Shown one piece after another: positions 1 to 18,088 of a stretch of 64,000 nt of DNA (the first letter of the stretch is position 1; every line of letters begins with the position of its first letter). A model generated the notes under the pieces. That model did no database searches and was not told where the DNA came from. It saw nothing but the letters and a program-made list of their open reading frames with translations. The position numbers and the translations under genes are program-made. This stretch comes from Neocallimastix lanati (nom. inval.) (Eukaryota > Neocallimastigomycota > Neocallimastigomycetes > Neocallimastigales > Neocallimastigaceae): contig JACVTC010000059.1 in assembly GCA_016946835.1 (NCBI GenBank), forward strand, positions 30,001 through 94,000. The letters run 5' to 3'.

Positions 1-2734
1 AGTAGAATATGGATTGGAAAGAGTATTATGAGAACTCTTCTTTTTACGCTTTTCATTGCTTTCAGATAATTCTAAATAATATGAAAAATCTTCAGATATA
101 TCATTGAAACGAACTAATGTTACATCATCAATACTCTTACAGAAAAAATGTTGTGCTTTCAAAATATCGATATTAAGACAATCAATATCTTCAATATTGA
201 AATCATTATCTTTAATCTTTTGAGCTATATGAACAGCCTCCAAATGAAAGATTGCAGCACATAATACATAATATTCGAAATCTGTAGAAAATACTTTTGT
301 TGTTAAACTAATTAAAAGATTAGAACGATCTTTTAAGAATTGTCTCAATTGTTCATCATTTATATCATCTTTATATGTAAGCCTAATCCATGTATCAAAA
401 CTTAATATAATTAAAGAAATACTTTTCATATCTTCAATATCCTCTTTTAATAAATACTTATTTTTCTTAATATTCATAAAATATAATGAATTATTAATAA
501 CTATCTTAGTTCCTAATCCAGAATAAATCCATGATTGGTTGTTTCCAGATTCTAATATATACATATTTATATAATTAATATTAAAATTAATTCATGTATT
601 TGAAATTTAATATTATTATAATATTTATTATTTTTGTATTATTATCATCATTTTTATATTATTATTATTATTATTATTATTATAATTTATTATTATTTTT
701 TTATTTATTTTCATTTTTTTTATTTTTATTCTCACTACTATTATTATTAATATTAATATTTGTGTTATCATTAGTAGTATTAGTATTATTAATATTAATA
801 TCATTAGTATCGTATCAGTATTACTTTTATAATATATCTAAACCATAGGTTGAATATTTAATTTTTTTTTTTTTTTTTAATAATTATCAATATAATCAAG
901 AGAATTAAAAAATTAATATTTTCAAATAAATGAAAAAAAAAAAAAAAATTACCAAATATGGTCACTAAGTAAATAGCTTGTAATAACTGAACATTAACAG
1001 CACCATAATTTTGTAAAATTAAAGCTTTTGATTTTTCAATATACTCAGTTGCTTTTGATATATTAGAATTTGGTTGAAAAAGATAAGCCATTCCATACAT
1101 TGCAAAGAGTAAATACTTTGAAAGTGTACCATTTTTAGCATGAACACCAAATGAATTATAATTTACAACAGGAAAGCTTGTATGGAAATATTTATAATAA
1201 TAATTTATAACCACATAATTTATTAATTCTGTTCCAATAATTGGATTTTCATTTATATTTAATTTATCTTTAAAATTAATGCATTCGTTATATGCAATAA
1301 AATCATTGAAAATGCTTGGTGTAATTTTGAAATTATATGTTAATTCCGAATTTTTTGTTATAATATTTTCAATTACTGTATAATTATAATTATTTGTGTG
1401 TTCATTCAAATTAGATTCATCCATTGTATCTATTTTAATTATTATTATCATTATTATTTATTTATTTTTTTAAAAAAATTAATAAATAAATAAATAAAAT
1501 TATCTTTTTACATTAAATATTCCTTCAAGATATATAAGTATAAATAAATATAATTTAATACCTGAATCATTATCATTTTTACTTTCTTTTTCGCGTTTTC
1601 TATACTTTCTCTTCTTTCTCTTTTGTTGGGGACCTATATATAATTATTATTTTATAATTTAAAAATTTAATGTAAATTATTTTATAATTGGAAATATATA
1701 TATATTTTTATATATAATACCTCTCTTTTTAGGGAATGGGTTATAATAACATACATAATTATATTGTTGACAAGTTAAACATTTTGGTCTTTCACCTGTA
1801 CACTTTCTTCTTTTTTTACGACAACTATAAATTTTTTATAAAATTGTAATCATTAAATAATAATAAATTATATAAAAAAAAATAAAATACATAAAAATTA
1901 ATTTTATTTATTTATTATTTTTTCTATAAAAAAAAAAAGTTTATTCTATTTATATTGAATATTAAAAAATTATTTTATAAATCTATACTTTTCACAAGCT
2001 TGAGTAACTTTTTTTCGTATCTTTCCTTGCTTATTTTCAATGCTATTGTTATTATTAATATTTGTTGGTATATATAATTCATTATCATTTTCTAATCCTT
2101 CATTCTTTTTTTGAGATAAATCAAAATTGTCATTATTTGATGTATTACTGCTAAACATTGTAGCGTCAGATAAAATATTATTTTCATTTTGAATATTACT
2201 TTCATAATTGTTATTCCTATTATTATTATCGTTATTACTGGTATATATGTTATTATTATTGTATTGATTATTATCATCATACTGATTTTTATTATAATTA
2301 TAATTTTTATTTTCATATTGTCTATCATCATATTTTTGAATATTAAAAAATTGATTATCATTATATTGATTTTTTATTTCAAAAGAATTATAGGAGTTGT
2401 TATTTTCATATTGACGATTATGTTCAAGTGAGTAATCATTATTTTCGTATTGGCGATTATTATCATATTGGTGATTATTATTATCATATTGATGATTATT
2501 ATCATATTGATGATTATTATCATATTGATGATTATTATCATGTTGATGATTATTATCATATTGATAATTATTATCATATTGTTGTTTATTATTATAATGT
2601 TGTTTATTAACATATTGTTGATTATTATCAAATTGACGATTATTTTCAAATTGACGATTGTTTTCATATTGACGATTATTTACATAATGACCATCTTCAT
2701 ATGAATTATAATTCATATCATTGTAGGATCTCAT
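1..2734 (-). CDS. Zn2Cys6 transcription factor, paralogue 1 (3' end outside window)
   Basis: Fungal binuclear zinc-cluster regulator, expected to act in the nucleus as a DNA-binding transcription factor. Exons (minus strand): 2734-1989, 1824-1721, 1633-1562, 1429-953 and 551 to beyond position 1; all introns are GT-AG and the phases join cleanly. The cluster CX2CX6CX6CX2CX6C is assembled across intron 1: ACE at the end of exon 1, then NCRKKRRKCTGERPKC in exon 2. A basic linker (PQQKRKKRKYRKR) follows in exon 3. Exons 4-5 carry the part resembling the fungal-specific transcription factor domain (INYVVINYYYKYFHTSFPV). The N-terminus is a long Asn/Tyr/Gln-rich stretch with repeated NNRQYE- and NNHQYD-type units, which looks disordered. 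The start is the first ATG of the open exon. It is followed upstream (higher coordinates) by two paralogues in the same orientation. Target genes cannot be inferred. Confidence 0.85.
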
Positions 2735-3171
2735 GTTGAATATAATAAATTTTAAAATTTAAAAAATTTTTTAATAAAATTTTCAACAACAAATATGGTG
2801 GATTAACATAATTAAAAATAATAAAAAAATTTTTTATATAATAAATATTGTATATATATATATATATATATATAAATGAATATAATTATATTACTTTCTA
2901 TATTTTAACAATGAAATATACTAATAATAATCATTAATTATAAAAGTTAATAGGATATATATAAATATTTATTTATAAATATTTTTTGTGTTTTTGTTTT
3001 TTAAATCTATTTTATTATATAAAAATTTTAGAATTTTATTTTTAACAAAAGATCATTTGAAAGTCTCATTAATTACATATTATTAAATATACTTTAATAA
3101 TAAGATAGATTTAATAGATTTAAAAGTTTACTATTTTTAAATACTATTTAATAAATTTATAATTTTAAAAA

Positions 3172-3218
<47 letters not shown>

Positions 3219-3972
3219 AATTAATATTGTGAAAATATTAAAAAAAAAAAGAAAAAAAAGAAAAGAAAAATTATTATTAATAAACTTATTTAAAATTTTT
3301 TTTATTTAAATTAAAAATGAAATTTCTTTTTTTTTTTTTTTTTCATTTTCTTTTATTTCATTTTATATATAAAAAAATGTATATATATTTTAATAGTAAT
3401 ATATAAGTATTTATTAACATATATTACTCATTAAAATATATATATTGATTTATTTAATTTTTTAGTGAAAAAAGTTAATAAATAAATAGTTAATAACCAA
3501 ATAAATAACTTTAATATATATATTTTAATTTATTTATGTATTTCATATTTTATTCACTTATTTTTTATTTATTTATTTATTTAAATTTTTCTTTATTAAT
3601 TTTTTTTTTTTTTTTTTTTTCTAAAGTAAAAAAAACTAAAATGTATTGTTTTAATTTTAATACCTTATATTATGAACTAAATTTAATAAAATTAATAGAA
3701 TAAATATTAAATGATCTTTATAACATTTCGTGAAAATATATAAAATAAAAAAAAAAAAGATATAATATAATAATAAAAATTAAAATAAAAAATTTATAAT
3801 TTCAATAATAAAATAAAATTTAATATTTACTATTAAAACTAAACTTAATAATAAATATTAATGAAAATATGAAATTATGAAATTAAATAAATAAATAAAT
3901 AAATAATAGAATTAATACTAAAAAGGTATGTTAATAAATAATTATAATTATTTTATTGAATTAATAAATTAT
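2735..3972. other. Intergenic, A+T-rich; 5' region of paralogue 1 and 3' region of paralogue 2
   Basis: No coding signal on either strand. It contains a (TA)n tract near 2849-2874, an uninterrupted A run of more than 30 near 3175-3210, and T runs near 3329-3344 and 3600-3620. The promoter of paralogue 1 must lie here, but no motif stands out from the background. Confidence 0.6.
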
Positions 3973-6900
3973 TTAAACAAGGACATCATCAAAATTAACA
4001 TCAAATATTCTTTCATTTACAGCTCTTTTTGTATCATATATTAATTTTTTCAATGATTTTACATAATATTTAGTACTTACAAAATATTCACACATTTCTT
4101 TTAATATATTCAAATAAAAATAGCTTGGTTCTAATGTTTCTTGTGGAAAACTTGAAAAAGTTGAATATTTTGAAGACCGATTATTACCATTGTATTTATT
4201 TTCATAGGTAGCAATATACCGTATACAATAGATTATTGCACACTGATAAAAGACCCAAGCCTTAATAAATGGAAAACGTAATGGTAAACTATTATTTATT
4301 TCAGAAGCTTCATATAAAAGTTTCAAACAAATAGTACAATCATCAGCAGATTTACATACAATCGCAATTGATTTAGCAATTGGGAATTTTTTTATTTTTA
4401 CTGTATCATTAATTACATTTATAATAAATTTGCGATTAATATATATTCTTTGAGCAATTGTTAATAAAAAGAAACTATTCCATTTCTTTTGTTCAATATA
4501 ATCTTTTGAGGTTTGATATATTAATTTAAATATATCAAATGTAGTTTTGGAGCATTCATCATTTTTTTGATTATTTGTTTTTTTATCACCGAGAAAATGA
4601 TGATTAACATCAAAGAAATTGACATCATTACCAATGCATTTTATTATTTTTGAATAAATTTGTCTACTATCTAAATCATCATTTTCCTTACTATTATCAT
4701 TAATAAAATTACTATTATTATTAAAATTATTATTATTATTATAATTATCATTTTTGTTGTTACTGTAATTATTGTAGTGGCAGTCGTAATTATTGTTGCT
4801 GTAATTGTTATTATAGTTGTTTGAATTACTATTATAACTATCAATAATATTATTATAACAATTATCTCTTTTATAATAATTATTATATTTGTGATGAGTA
4901 TGATCATAATTAGTATCATTATTATAATAATTACTATTATTACTATTAAAATTATTATTATTATTAAAATTGTTATTATTATTAAAATTATTATAATTAT
5001 TATAATTATTATGATTTAATTTATCATTATTTCTATAATTTTTATAATTATAATTATTATTATAATCATTATCATTTTTATTATTACTATTATTTACATC
5101 ATTATTGTTGTTATTTTTTTTGTTGTTGTAATAATCGATATTACTTGTATTACTTTCATTATTTTTTTTTAGATAGTTTGAATTTTTTTTCGAATTTTCA
5201 TTATCAGATTCATTAGATGTTTCTAAATAATACGAAAAATCATCAAAGATATCATTATATCGAATTAATGATAAATCTTCTAATGTTTTTACAAAATAAT
5301 GTTGCGTTCTTAAGATGTCCATATTCACACAATCAATTTCTTCAATAGAAACCTTATTTAATTTAATTTTCAGTACAATATGATAAATTTCTAACATAAA
5401 TATATTAATACATGAAATAAAGCATTCATAATCATTAGAAAGTGTTTCTGAAGTTAAATTCATTAATAATTTGGAACGCTCTTTAATAAATAATTTTTGT
5501 TGCAAAATATTTTGATAACTATTATGGGTAATATTAATCCAAGTATCATAACTTAATAAAATTAATGATATATTTTTCATATCTTCAATATCCTCTTTTA
5601 AAACATAATTACTTTTTTTCACATTCATAAACCATAATGAATTATCTATAATTGTTCTTATTCCTAAAGTACAACTTAACCAGTCTTTATCATTACCTGA
5701 ATCTTTTATTATTAATTATTAATATTAAATAATAAAATAATATTATATATATATAAAAATAATTATTATTAATATATTTTATTCATTTTATTAAAATTTT
5801 TATATAATCAATTATGTTAACTATTACTATTAGAGTATTATTATTTATTATTTAGTATTTAGTATTTAGTATTTAGTATTTAGTAATTAGTATTTATCAT
5901 TTATCATTTATCATTTATCATTTATTATTTATCATTTATCATTTATTATTTATCATTTATCATTTATTATTTATTATTTGCAGTTGTTATTATTTATTTA
6001 AAAATACTTAATATTAAAATTTAAAAAATATTATATTTACCAATTATTGAAATTAAACATATTGCTTGTAATAACTGAACATTAATAACCCCGTAATTTT
6101 GTAGTATTAATGTCTTTGTATTCTCTATATATTCTAACGCTTCAGAATTATTGGTATCAGGTTTAAAGTAATAGGCCATTCCATACATTGCATAAAGTAA
6201 ATATTTTGTAAGAGTACCATTTTTTGCATGAACTGCAAAAGAGTTATAATTTATTATAGGGTATAATGGATGAAAATATTTATAGTAATAATTTATAACT
6301 ACATAATTAATGGATTCGGATGGTACAATAGGTGGTTTATTATTTATTACCTCTTTATCCTTAAAATGAATTGCGTCATTAAAAGTTAAATATTCATTGT
6401 ATGTATTCGTATAAATATTATTTTCTTTTTCAATGCTTTCATTTAATATATTTTTAATAATTGAAGCATTATAATTATTACAATAATCGTTTAATTTCTT
6501 TTCATCTCTTATATCTTTATATGTTATATAATTTATTATTTATAAAATTATAAAATTTATTATTTAATTACTTTAATGCGATTTTATTTATTAAAATTAT
6601 TAAATAATTTATATATAAATCAATTAAATTACCATAATCATTTTTTCCTTTTTCACGCCTTCTATACTTTCTTTTTTTTCTTTTTTGTTGAGGTCCTAAT
6701 TCATGAAATAAATTTTTTTTAAAAAAAATTAATTAAAATATATAACATTTACAATTAAAGTATTTAATAATTAGTACTTTCTGAATTATAAATTATTTTT
6801 TTTTAAAAAAAAATAATTTTATATATTTATATAAACAACAGATAATATACAATAATTTAAAAATTTTAAATAATATATTACTTAGATATTAAAAATTTTA

Positions 6901-8225
6901 ATAATTTTAAATACTATTAAGATAATATTAAAAAAAAAAAAAAATTTAAAGATAAAATAAATATTTCTTAATCTTCAAAAATCTTAAAAATATTTTTTAA
7001 TAATTTATATTTAAAAATATTGATCAAAATAATTATATTTAATTATTACTAAATATAATTAGCTTATTTATATAAGTTAATTAAATGGGGAAAAAAATTA
7101 AATATGAAAATCTTTATGATCAAAAATTTAAATAAAATTGAATTATTTATTAATTTTTAAAAATTTAATATATATTAATTTTGATTTAAATAAAAAATTA
7201 TTATTAATCCCTATAAATATAAAAATTTTTTATTATTAAATATCATTTCATTTTTTTTTTTTTAATTAACAAAAAAATATTATTATTATTATATATATAT
7301 TTTATTAATAAATATATATATATAATTATTATATAATAATCAAAAAATTTAATATATATTATTAATTTTTAATATTAATTATTATGAAAAAAAAAATTAA
7401 TAATAGCTTATTTAATACTAGTTTTTATAGTTTTTGCTTAAAAAATGTTATAATTTTTTTATTTCTTTATTTCTTTTTTTATTTCTTAAAAAAAAAAAAA
7501 AAATACCTCTTTTTTTTGGAAATGGATTATAATAACATATATAATTATATTGTTGACAAGTTAAACATTTAGGTCTTTCTCCTGTACATTTTCTTCTTTT
7601 TTTACGACAGCTTAATAATTGAATTAATTAATTAATTATAAATTTAATTATAATACAATATTAATATAAACAAATAAAATTACTAATTCAAATTTATAAT
7701 TAAAGAAATATTATTTTAAATTTTAGTTTTAATTGAAATTATAATGTAATAAAAAAAAAAAAAAAAAAAAGAATATCGTAATAAAATTTAAAATTGTATT
7801 ATTTACTTTTCACAGGCTTGTGTCACCTTTTTTCTTTTTTTTGATTTTTTTACCTCATTGTTATCATCACAATCATTCTTGTTTTCATCATTTTCATTTT
7901 CATTTTCACTTTCATTTTTATTTTCATTTTCATTACCACCTTCATTATCTTTTTCATTATCATCTTCATTTTCATTACCACCTTCATTATCTTTCTCATT
8001 ACCATCTTCATTTTCATTACTATCTTCATTATCATTTTTGTTTTGGATTTTATTTTTACCATTTATATTATGAATTGAAATCCCATGATTTTCTTTATTT
8101 TTATTTAAAGAATTGTTATTATTTTGAATATTTGAAATGCTTTCTTCATCCATAAATAAGTTTGATTTGTTATGACTTGTTAATGATTTTTCCGATATAT
8201 TATTATCATAATTTGAATAATTCAT
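3973..8225 (-). CDS. Zn2Cys6 transcription factor, paralogue 2 (complete, 929 aa)
   Basis: Complete binuclear zinc-cluster regulator. Exons (minus strand): 8225-7807, 7610-7507, 6695-6633, 6514-6041, 5702-3973; total 2790 nt, giving 929 aa plus stop, with all splice phases consistent (2,1,1,1). The zinc cluster is split by intron 1 between the first and second Cys. Exon 2 (104 nt) encodes NCRKKRRKCTGERPKC and the remaining Cys pair; exon 3 is a basic linker (GPQQKRKKRKYRRREK). Exon 4 starts the fungal transcription-factor middle homology region (NYVVINYYYKYFHPLYPI). Exon 5 contains an Asn/Tyr-rich insertion of about 170 residues (positions about 5210-4680) absent from the same point of paralogue 1 in the visible part. 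The N-terminus has acidic Asn/Glu/Asp repeats (7869-8040). Intron 2 is unusually long (811 nt). The exact acceptor of exon 4 (6514) is a choice among several AGs. Confidence 0.87.
5827..5985. repeat. Heptanucleotide microsatellites in intron 4 of paralogue 2
   Basis: Short arrays of period 7 (TTTAGTA, then TTTATCA/TTTATTA variants) lie back to back within the intron. They are read directly from the sequence. No function is implied. Confidence 0.8.
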
Positions 8226-8839
8226 CTCATATTTTAATCGTATAAATAATTATTCTAATATTATATATTTATTATCATATATTTAAATATTAAGATTTTT
8301 TTTAAAAAAAAATATAAAGTACAATAAAATAAAAAAATAAAATAAAAAAAAAAATTAAATAAAAATAAATTAAATAAAAATAAAAATAAATATTAAAAAT
8401 AAAAATAAAAATTAAAATAAAAATAAAAATTAAAATAAAAATAGTAAAAATAATAATCTGTTATTATAAAAAAATATAGATTTGATTTATTATTTAAATA
8501 TTAACTTTTCTTTTATTTTTACCAAAATTTATTTTTTATGGTATATTCATATTTTTTTAAAAAGATTTTTATTTTTTTTTTATACTATTTTGGTTAACTA
8601 AACTTTTCCATCAATAAAAACAAATAAAAAATAATAATAATAAATAAATTGATGAATAAATGTATTTTATTAAAAAAAAAAAAAAAAGTATTTATTTGAA
8701 AATAATAAATTCAATAGATTAGTTTTATTTTATTTTATTGTTATTTATTAATATGTTCATTTAACATCAACAAAGAATTAATTTAAAATAAAAGGTTTAA
8801 AATATAAACAAAATAAATAAAATAAAATAAAATAAAATA

Positions 8840-8873
<34 letters not shown>

Positions 8874-10370
8874 CTAATGAATAATTTATTTTTTCATAGA
8901 CTTTGAAAAAGAAAATTTATCAATTGTCAACATTAAACATTTGGTATATTTATAAATATTTAAAATAAAAAAAATAAAAAAAAAAAAAAATTTTTTTATT
9001 ATATATATGCATTTTATTGTAGATTTATTTAAAACTTTATTTTTTTTGTTTTGTTTTTTATGTAAATAATTTATTTATTTATTTGTTTGTTTATTTAAAT
9101 ATTACCATAATTTACTACTTAAATAATAATTTTATTATTTGTGTATTTATTTATTTATTTATTTTTAATTTATTTAAATAATACATAATAATCTTATTAA
9201 TATAAAAATATATTAATAAAAAACAACAATATATAAAAATTTTTATATTATCCATTTATTTTTTATGTTTATTATTATTATTTTTTTATATATAAATATT
9301 TATTAATATTAATCTATTAATATAATTTTAAAATAAAATTCATTTTACTAAATAAATACTAATTGGATTTTCATTTAAAATTCACATGATAAAAGGCATA
9401 AATCTATTATGAGTAGTAATTTATTCATTTTAATAATAGATTTTACTTAAAAATATGTATTTTTCATTCAAATTGTTTGAAATACAGATTCTTATTTTTC
9501 GATTTTTTTTTTTTTTTTTAGATATAGCTATTTTATTTTAATATTAATAATATTTCATGGTTTAATTTATTATTTAAAATAAAAGAATAAAAATTTATAA
9601 AGATACTTTAATATAATAAAAAAAAAAAAAGATAGAAATATTTGCATAATATATTAACCTACTGTATAAATAAAAAAAAATACATTTAATTTATAAAGAA
9701 CATTTTCTAAACTAAAAAAAGTAATTTTTATGCAATTAGCAATGAATATGATAATAAGGATAATAAAAGTTTATTTGAAAATTAACCTTATTATTTTTTT
9801 TTAAAATTTTATAGTATTTTTTTTTTTTAAAAAAAGTTAACTATTGTTTATTAGTAATATAGAATTATAAATTTCAAATTAATCAAAGTTTATTATTTTT
9901 TTTAATGCTATTGTAAATAATTAGTTGAAATGTAATAATTCTTTTTTTCCTTATTTTATTATATATTTATTTATTCTTTTAATTTTTATGTATTAATCTT
10001 TATTGTTTGTAATAATTAATTATTATTATTATTAATAATATTAATATTATTATTACTATTATTATTATTATTATTATTATAATAAATAATTTTATAAGTT
10101 ATTTTTTTTGCAAAGCAGTTTTACTTGTACTTGGCCTTTTTTTTTTTTTATTAAATGAAATATATTAAATCATTAATATAAATTCTATATATTATAAAGC
10201 TATAAAGTTTTATAAAATTATTTTATTTATTTTAAGCTTTACATATATTAAATATATATTATTGTATATAATATATATAAATAAAGATAACCTTAACATT
10301 TAAAGTTATATATTATTATATATTATATATATATCAATATAACAAATATATACATAAATAAATATAAAAA

Positions 10371-10420
10371 GGAGATAAGAACTATATATAATATATATAT
10401 TATATATAGTTCTTATCTCC
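10371..10420. repeat. Perfect 50-bp palindrome
   Basis: Starts GGAGATAAGAACTATATATA and ends with its exact reverse complement, two 25-nt arms with no loop. Flanking A and T runs extend it imperfectly to about 64 bp. It could extrude a cruciform or, if transcribed, form a hairpin. It lies about 125 bp left of a truncated SINE copy. Confidence 0.95.
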
Positions 10421-10545
10421 TTTTATATCCTGAATGTAATGAATAAATGTAATATCTATAAAAAAAAAAATAGTTCAATGTAATATATTAAATGTATATA
10501 GTAATAAATTAATATACTTTTCTTTATATTCTACTGTTACAGTAT

Positions 10546-10632
10546 GCCAATAACTTATCACCTTACAGTTAATTAATAACTGTATGGCCATATTAGGAGA
10601 TGGGTACCCATTATGTGCAAGTCTATGTTTTT
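10546..10632 (+). mobile_element. 5'-truncated SINE copy (same family as 54186-54634)
   Basis: About 85 bp match the 3' end of the full SINE: ACAGTATGCCAATAAC, the ACAGTTAATTAATAACTGT hairpin, GATGGGTACCCAT, and the final GTGCAAGTCTATG followed by a T run. Only a few bases differ. The tRNA-like head and the body are missing, as expected for a truncated retroposition event. Its base composition stands out sharply from the A+T-rich surroundings. Confidence 0.85.
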
Positions 10633-11021
10633 TATTTTTTTTTTTCTTTATTTCTAAAACATAATAAATTTAATATTTATATTTAACTTTTTTACCTAAT
10701 AAATAATAAATGTATCTAGCTAATTTACCCAATGAATATACCTAATGAATATATCTAATGAATTTACCCAATGAATACACTTAATAATTTACCCAATGAA
10801 TATATCCAATGAATAAATTAAATATAACTAATAATATTTCAAAATAAAATAATAAATAGATTATTCTTTTTTTTTTTTTTCCTTTTTAATTCTTATATTA
10901 ATTTTTTTTTTATACTTTACATTAATATTATAATTTCTAATTAATAGAAATAAATGGAAACATTATAAACTATTTAAAATTTAAATTACTGTATTATTTT
11001 TATTACTATTATTGATTTTCA

Positions 11022-11122
<101 letters not shown>

Positions 11123-12556
11123 ATTTTATTATTTTATTATTATAATATTTATTTTTAGTGATTTTATTATAATATTAATTATTAATGATTTTATTTATTA
11201 TAATATATATTATTAATATTTTTATTATTATTATTATTATTATAATATTTATTATTAACGTTTTTATTATTATTATTATTATTATAACATTTATTATTGT
11301 TTTTATTATAATTATAATCTTTATTATTGATGTTTATATTATAATTATTATTATTATTAAAAAAGGAGAAATATTTAAACGACCTACAGAAATGTTAGGG
11401 ATTATTTTAATAATTATATATTATCATTATATATTATTTATTTTTCACATGTACAAACATTTTATATATAATATATAATTATTTATTATTTATTATTTAT
11501 TATTTATTATATATCTATTTATTATTTATTATTTATTACATATTTATTTATTTATTATTAATCTATTTATTATTTATTATTAATCTATTTATTATTTATT
11601 ATTTATCATTTATTTATTATTTATTTATTATTTATTATTTATTATTTATTATTTATTATCTATCATTTATCATTTATCATTTACTAATAAATTATTTTTA
11701 ATCTATTATTTATTATAGTCTTTTTTTTTTTATATTAAATTGATTAATATTAAATATCATACATATATTGCTATATATTTTATTATTTAAATTATTTTTA
11801 TTTTTGTTTTATTAACATTTTCATTATTAATATAAAATTTTTATTGGAATTTATGCAATTAATATTAAAACTAAAAAAGAAATACATAATTAAATGTTCA
11901 AATACAAATAGAGACTATAATATAAAATTAAATGGCAAATTATTTGTAATATAATTTATTTATAAAGTTTTATTTAATTTTTTTTTTTTTTTTAATTTAA
12001 ATAATTTAATTTAAAATTGTTATTTATAATATTTAATAATTTCTCTTATTATTTTTATTTTTATTTTAATTTTTATTTTTATTTTAATTTTTATTTTTAT
12101 TTTATTTTATTTTTTTTTTTTAAAATTTTGTTAGTATTATTATTATTGATATTAAATATTAGAAATTATTATTATTATTATTTTGTTTATTTATTAATGA
12201 TCGATAATATATTTCCAATGTAAAAAAGTATAAAATAATTTTTTTTTTTTAATAATCTGTTATAATTTATTATAATTATCAATTTGAACATAAAAAATTA
12301 GAATTATATAAAAAAAAATATGTAAATAAATAAAATTAAAATAAAAATATAAAAATTATGTAAATTTATTTTTTATTTTCATTACTGAAAGATTGTTTAA
12401 CATTTAAAAAAAAAAATAAATTTAATAAATAAATAAATAAATAAATAAAACAAAAAATGAATGAAAAAGAAAGGAAAATAAATAAATAAATAAATAAAAA
12501 TAAAATATTTAAAAAAAATATATATATAAATATATATATATATAAACAAATATTTA

Positions 12557-16669
<4,113 letters not shown>

Positions 16670-18088
16670 TTTATTTTAAAAACTATATTTATTTACAAGA
16701 TATTATATAATATAATTTATATAATATTGTTTATTTTGATATATTTATTATACTATGATTTTATTATTTTTCTTTATTTTTGTAATAAAATTGTTAAATG
16801 AATTATTTTACATTTAATTATTTAATATTAATTTTAATATTCAAAAAAAAAAAAAAATTAATATATATTTATAAAAAAATAAAAAATTATTATATCAACT
16901 AAATTTAATATATTATTTAATAAAACTTTTTTTGTAATTTATATATTAAATTATACTTAACATTACCCATCTTTATGACATATAAATAATTTTTTAGGTT
17001 TAGGTATTACAAAAAGATTATATTGAGAAATAATTTTTTAATATATTATTTATTTATATACTTATTTATTTATTTATTTATTTTGTTTATTTATTTGCTT
17101 ATTTATACATTTTATTTATTAAATTTTTTATATAATATATATTTTAAAGATCTAAATTACTATTATTTATTATAAAATTGAATAATATTTCGTAATTATA
17201 GATTAAAATAATTTGACTTTTATTTAAATTTTATTTAATGTAAATTATTTAAAAAAAAAAAAAAAATGATAAAAAAATTATCTTTATATTTTCTTAAAAA
17301 TTTTTATAATCAATAATTATTATAAACATAAATATTAATATTATAAATTTATGTATTTAATATATATATATGTTAATAAATGTTTATATAATTTGAAATC
17401 TATATAACCTTCTTAACTTAAATTTATTTCTATTAATAATTATTTTCTCTAAATATAAAGTAAAACGTAAAGTAAAATATTTTTATATTCCGATATATTC
17501 TGAAAAAAAATTATAATTTATTTTTCTTTTCTTTATTACTATTTAAAATTTATAATTATAACTTGTTTTAAATATGTTGTTAATGATAATGATAATGTTA
17601 ACTTTAAAAGAAAAAGTTGAGAAATAAATATTATCATTATCATTATTAACTTTTTCTTTTCCATTATTATAATAATACCAATTAAAAAAAAAAAGAAAAA
17701 CCTTTTTCTATGTAAATAAAGTACTTCATTTTTTTTTTTTATTTTATATTATATTATTTTATTTTATTTTATTTTTTTGTTTTGTTATATCTTTTTTTGC
17801 CTTAAAATATTACGGAGTATATATATTATATATATATATTTTTTAAACTTGTACGTATACAACATACTACTACATTAATTTCAAAAAAAGGTTATATTAT
17901 CATATTTTTATCAAATCAATTTGAAAAAAGTATAGTATGGGGTAATGTTATTGATAAATGATATTAAATAGTAGTTATATCAATATTTATTTATTTATTT
18001 TTTTTTATTACCTTTTAACTTTTTTTTTTTTTAAAAAATTAAACATTAGTTTATTTTTTATTGAAAAATAAATAGATATATTATAAAA
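16670..18088. other. Divergent intergenic region between paralogue 3 and the aldo/keto reductase gene
   Basis: 1.4 kb of A+T-rich DNA upstream of both flanking genes. A degenerate inverted repeat is visible at about 17578-17660: ATGATAATGATAATG on the left, ATTATCATTATCATTA on the right, around a purine-rich AAAAGAAAAAG block. No other element is recognised. Confidence 0.5.

Noticed and set aside
594-848. 84-codon plus-strand ORF made of Ile/Leu/Tyr/Phe
   Set aside because: Falls in intron 4 of the first zinc-cluster gene and over an (ATT)n tract; composition is that of repeat DNA.
7384-7572. 62-codon plus-strand ORF
   Set aside because: Antisense to exon 2 and part of intron 2 of paralogue 2; its readable end is the complement of the zinc-cluster exon.
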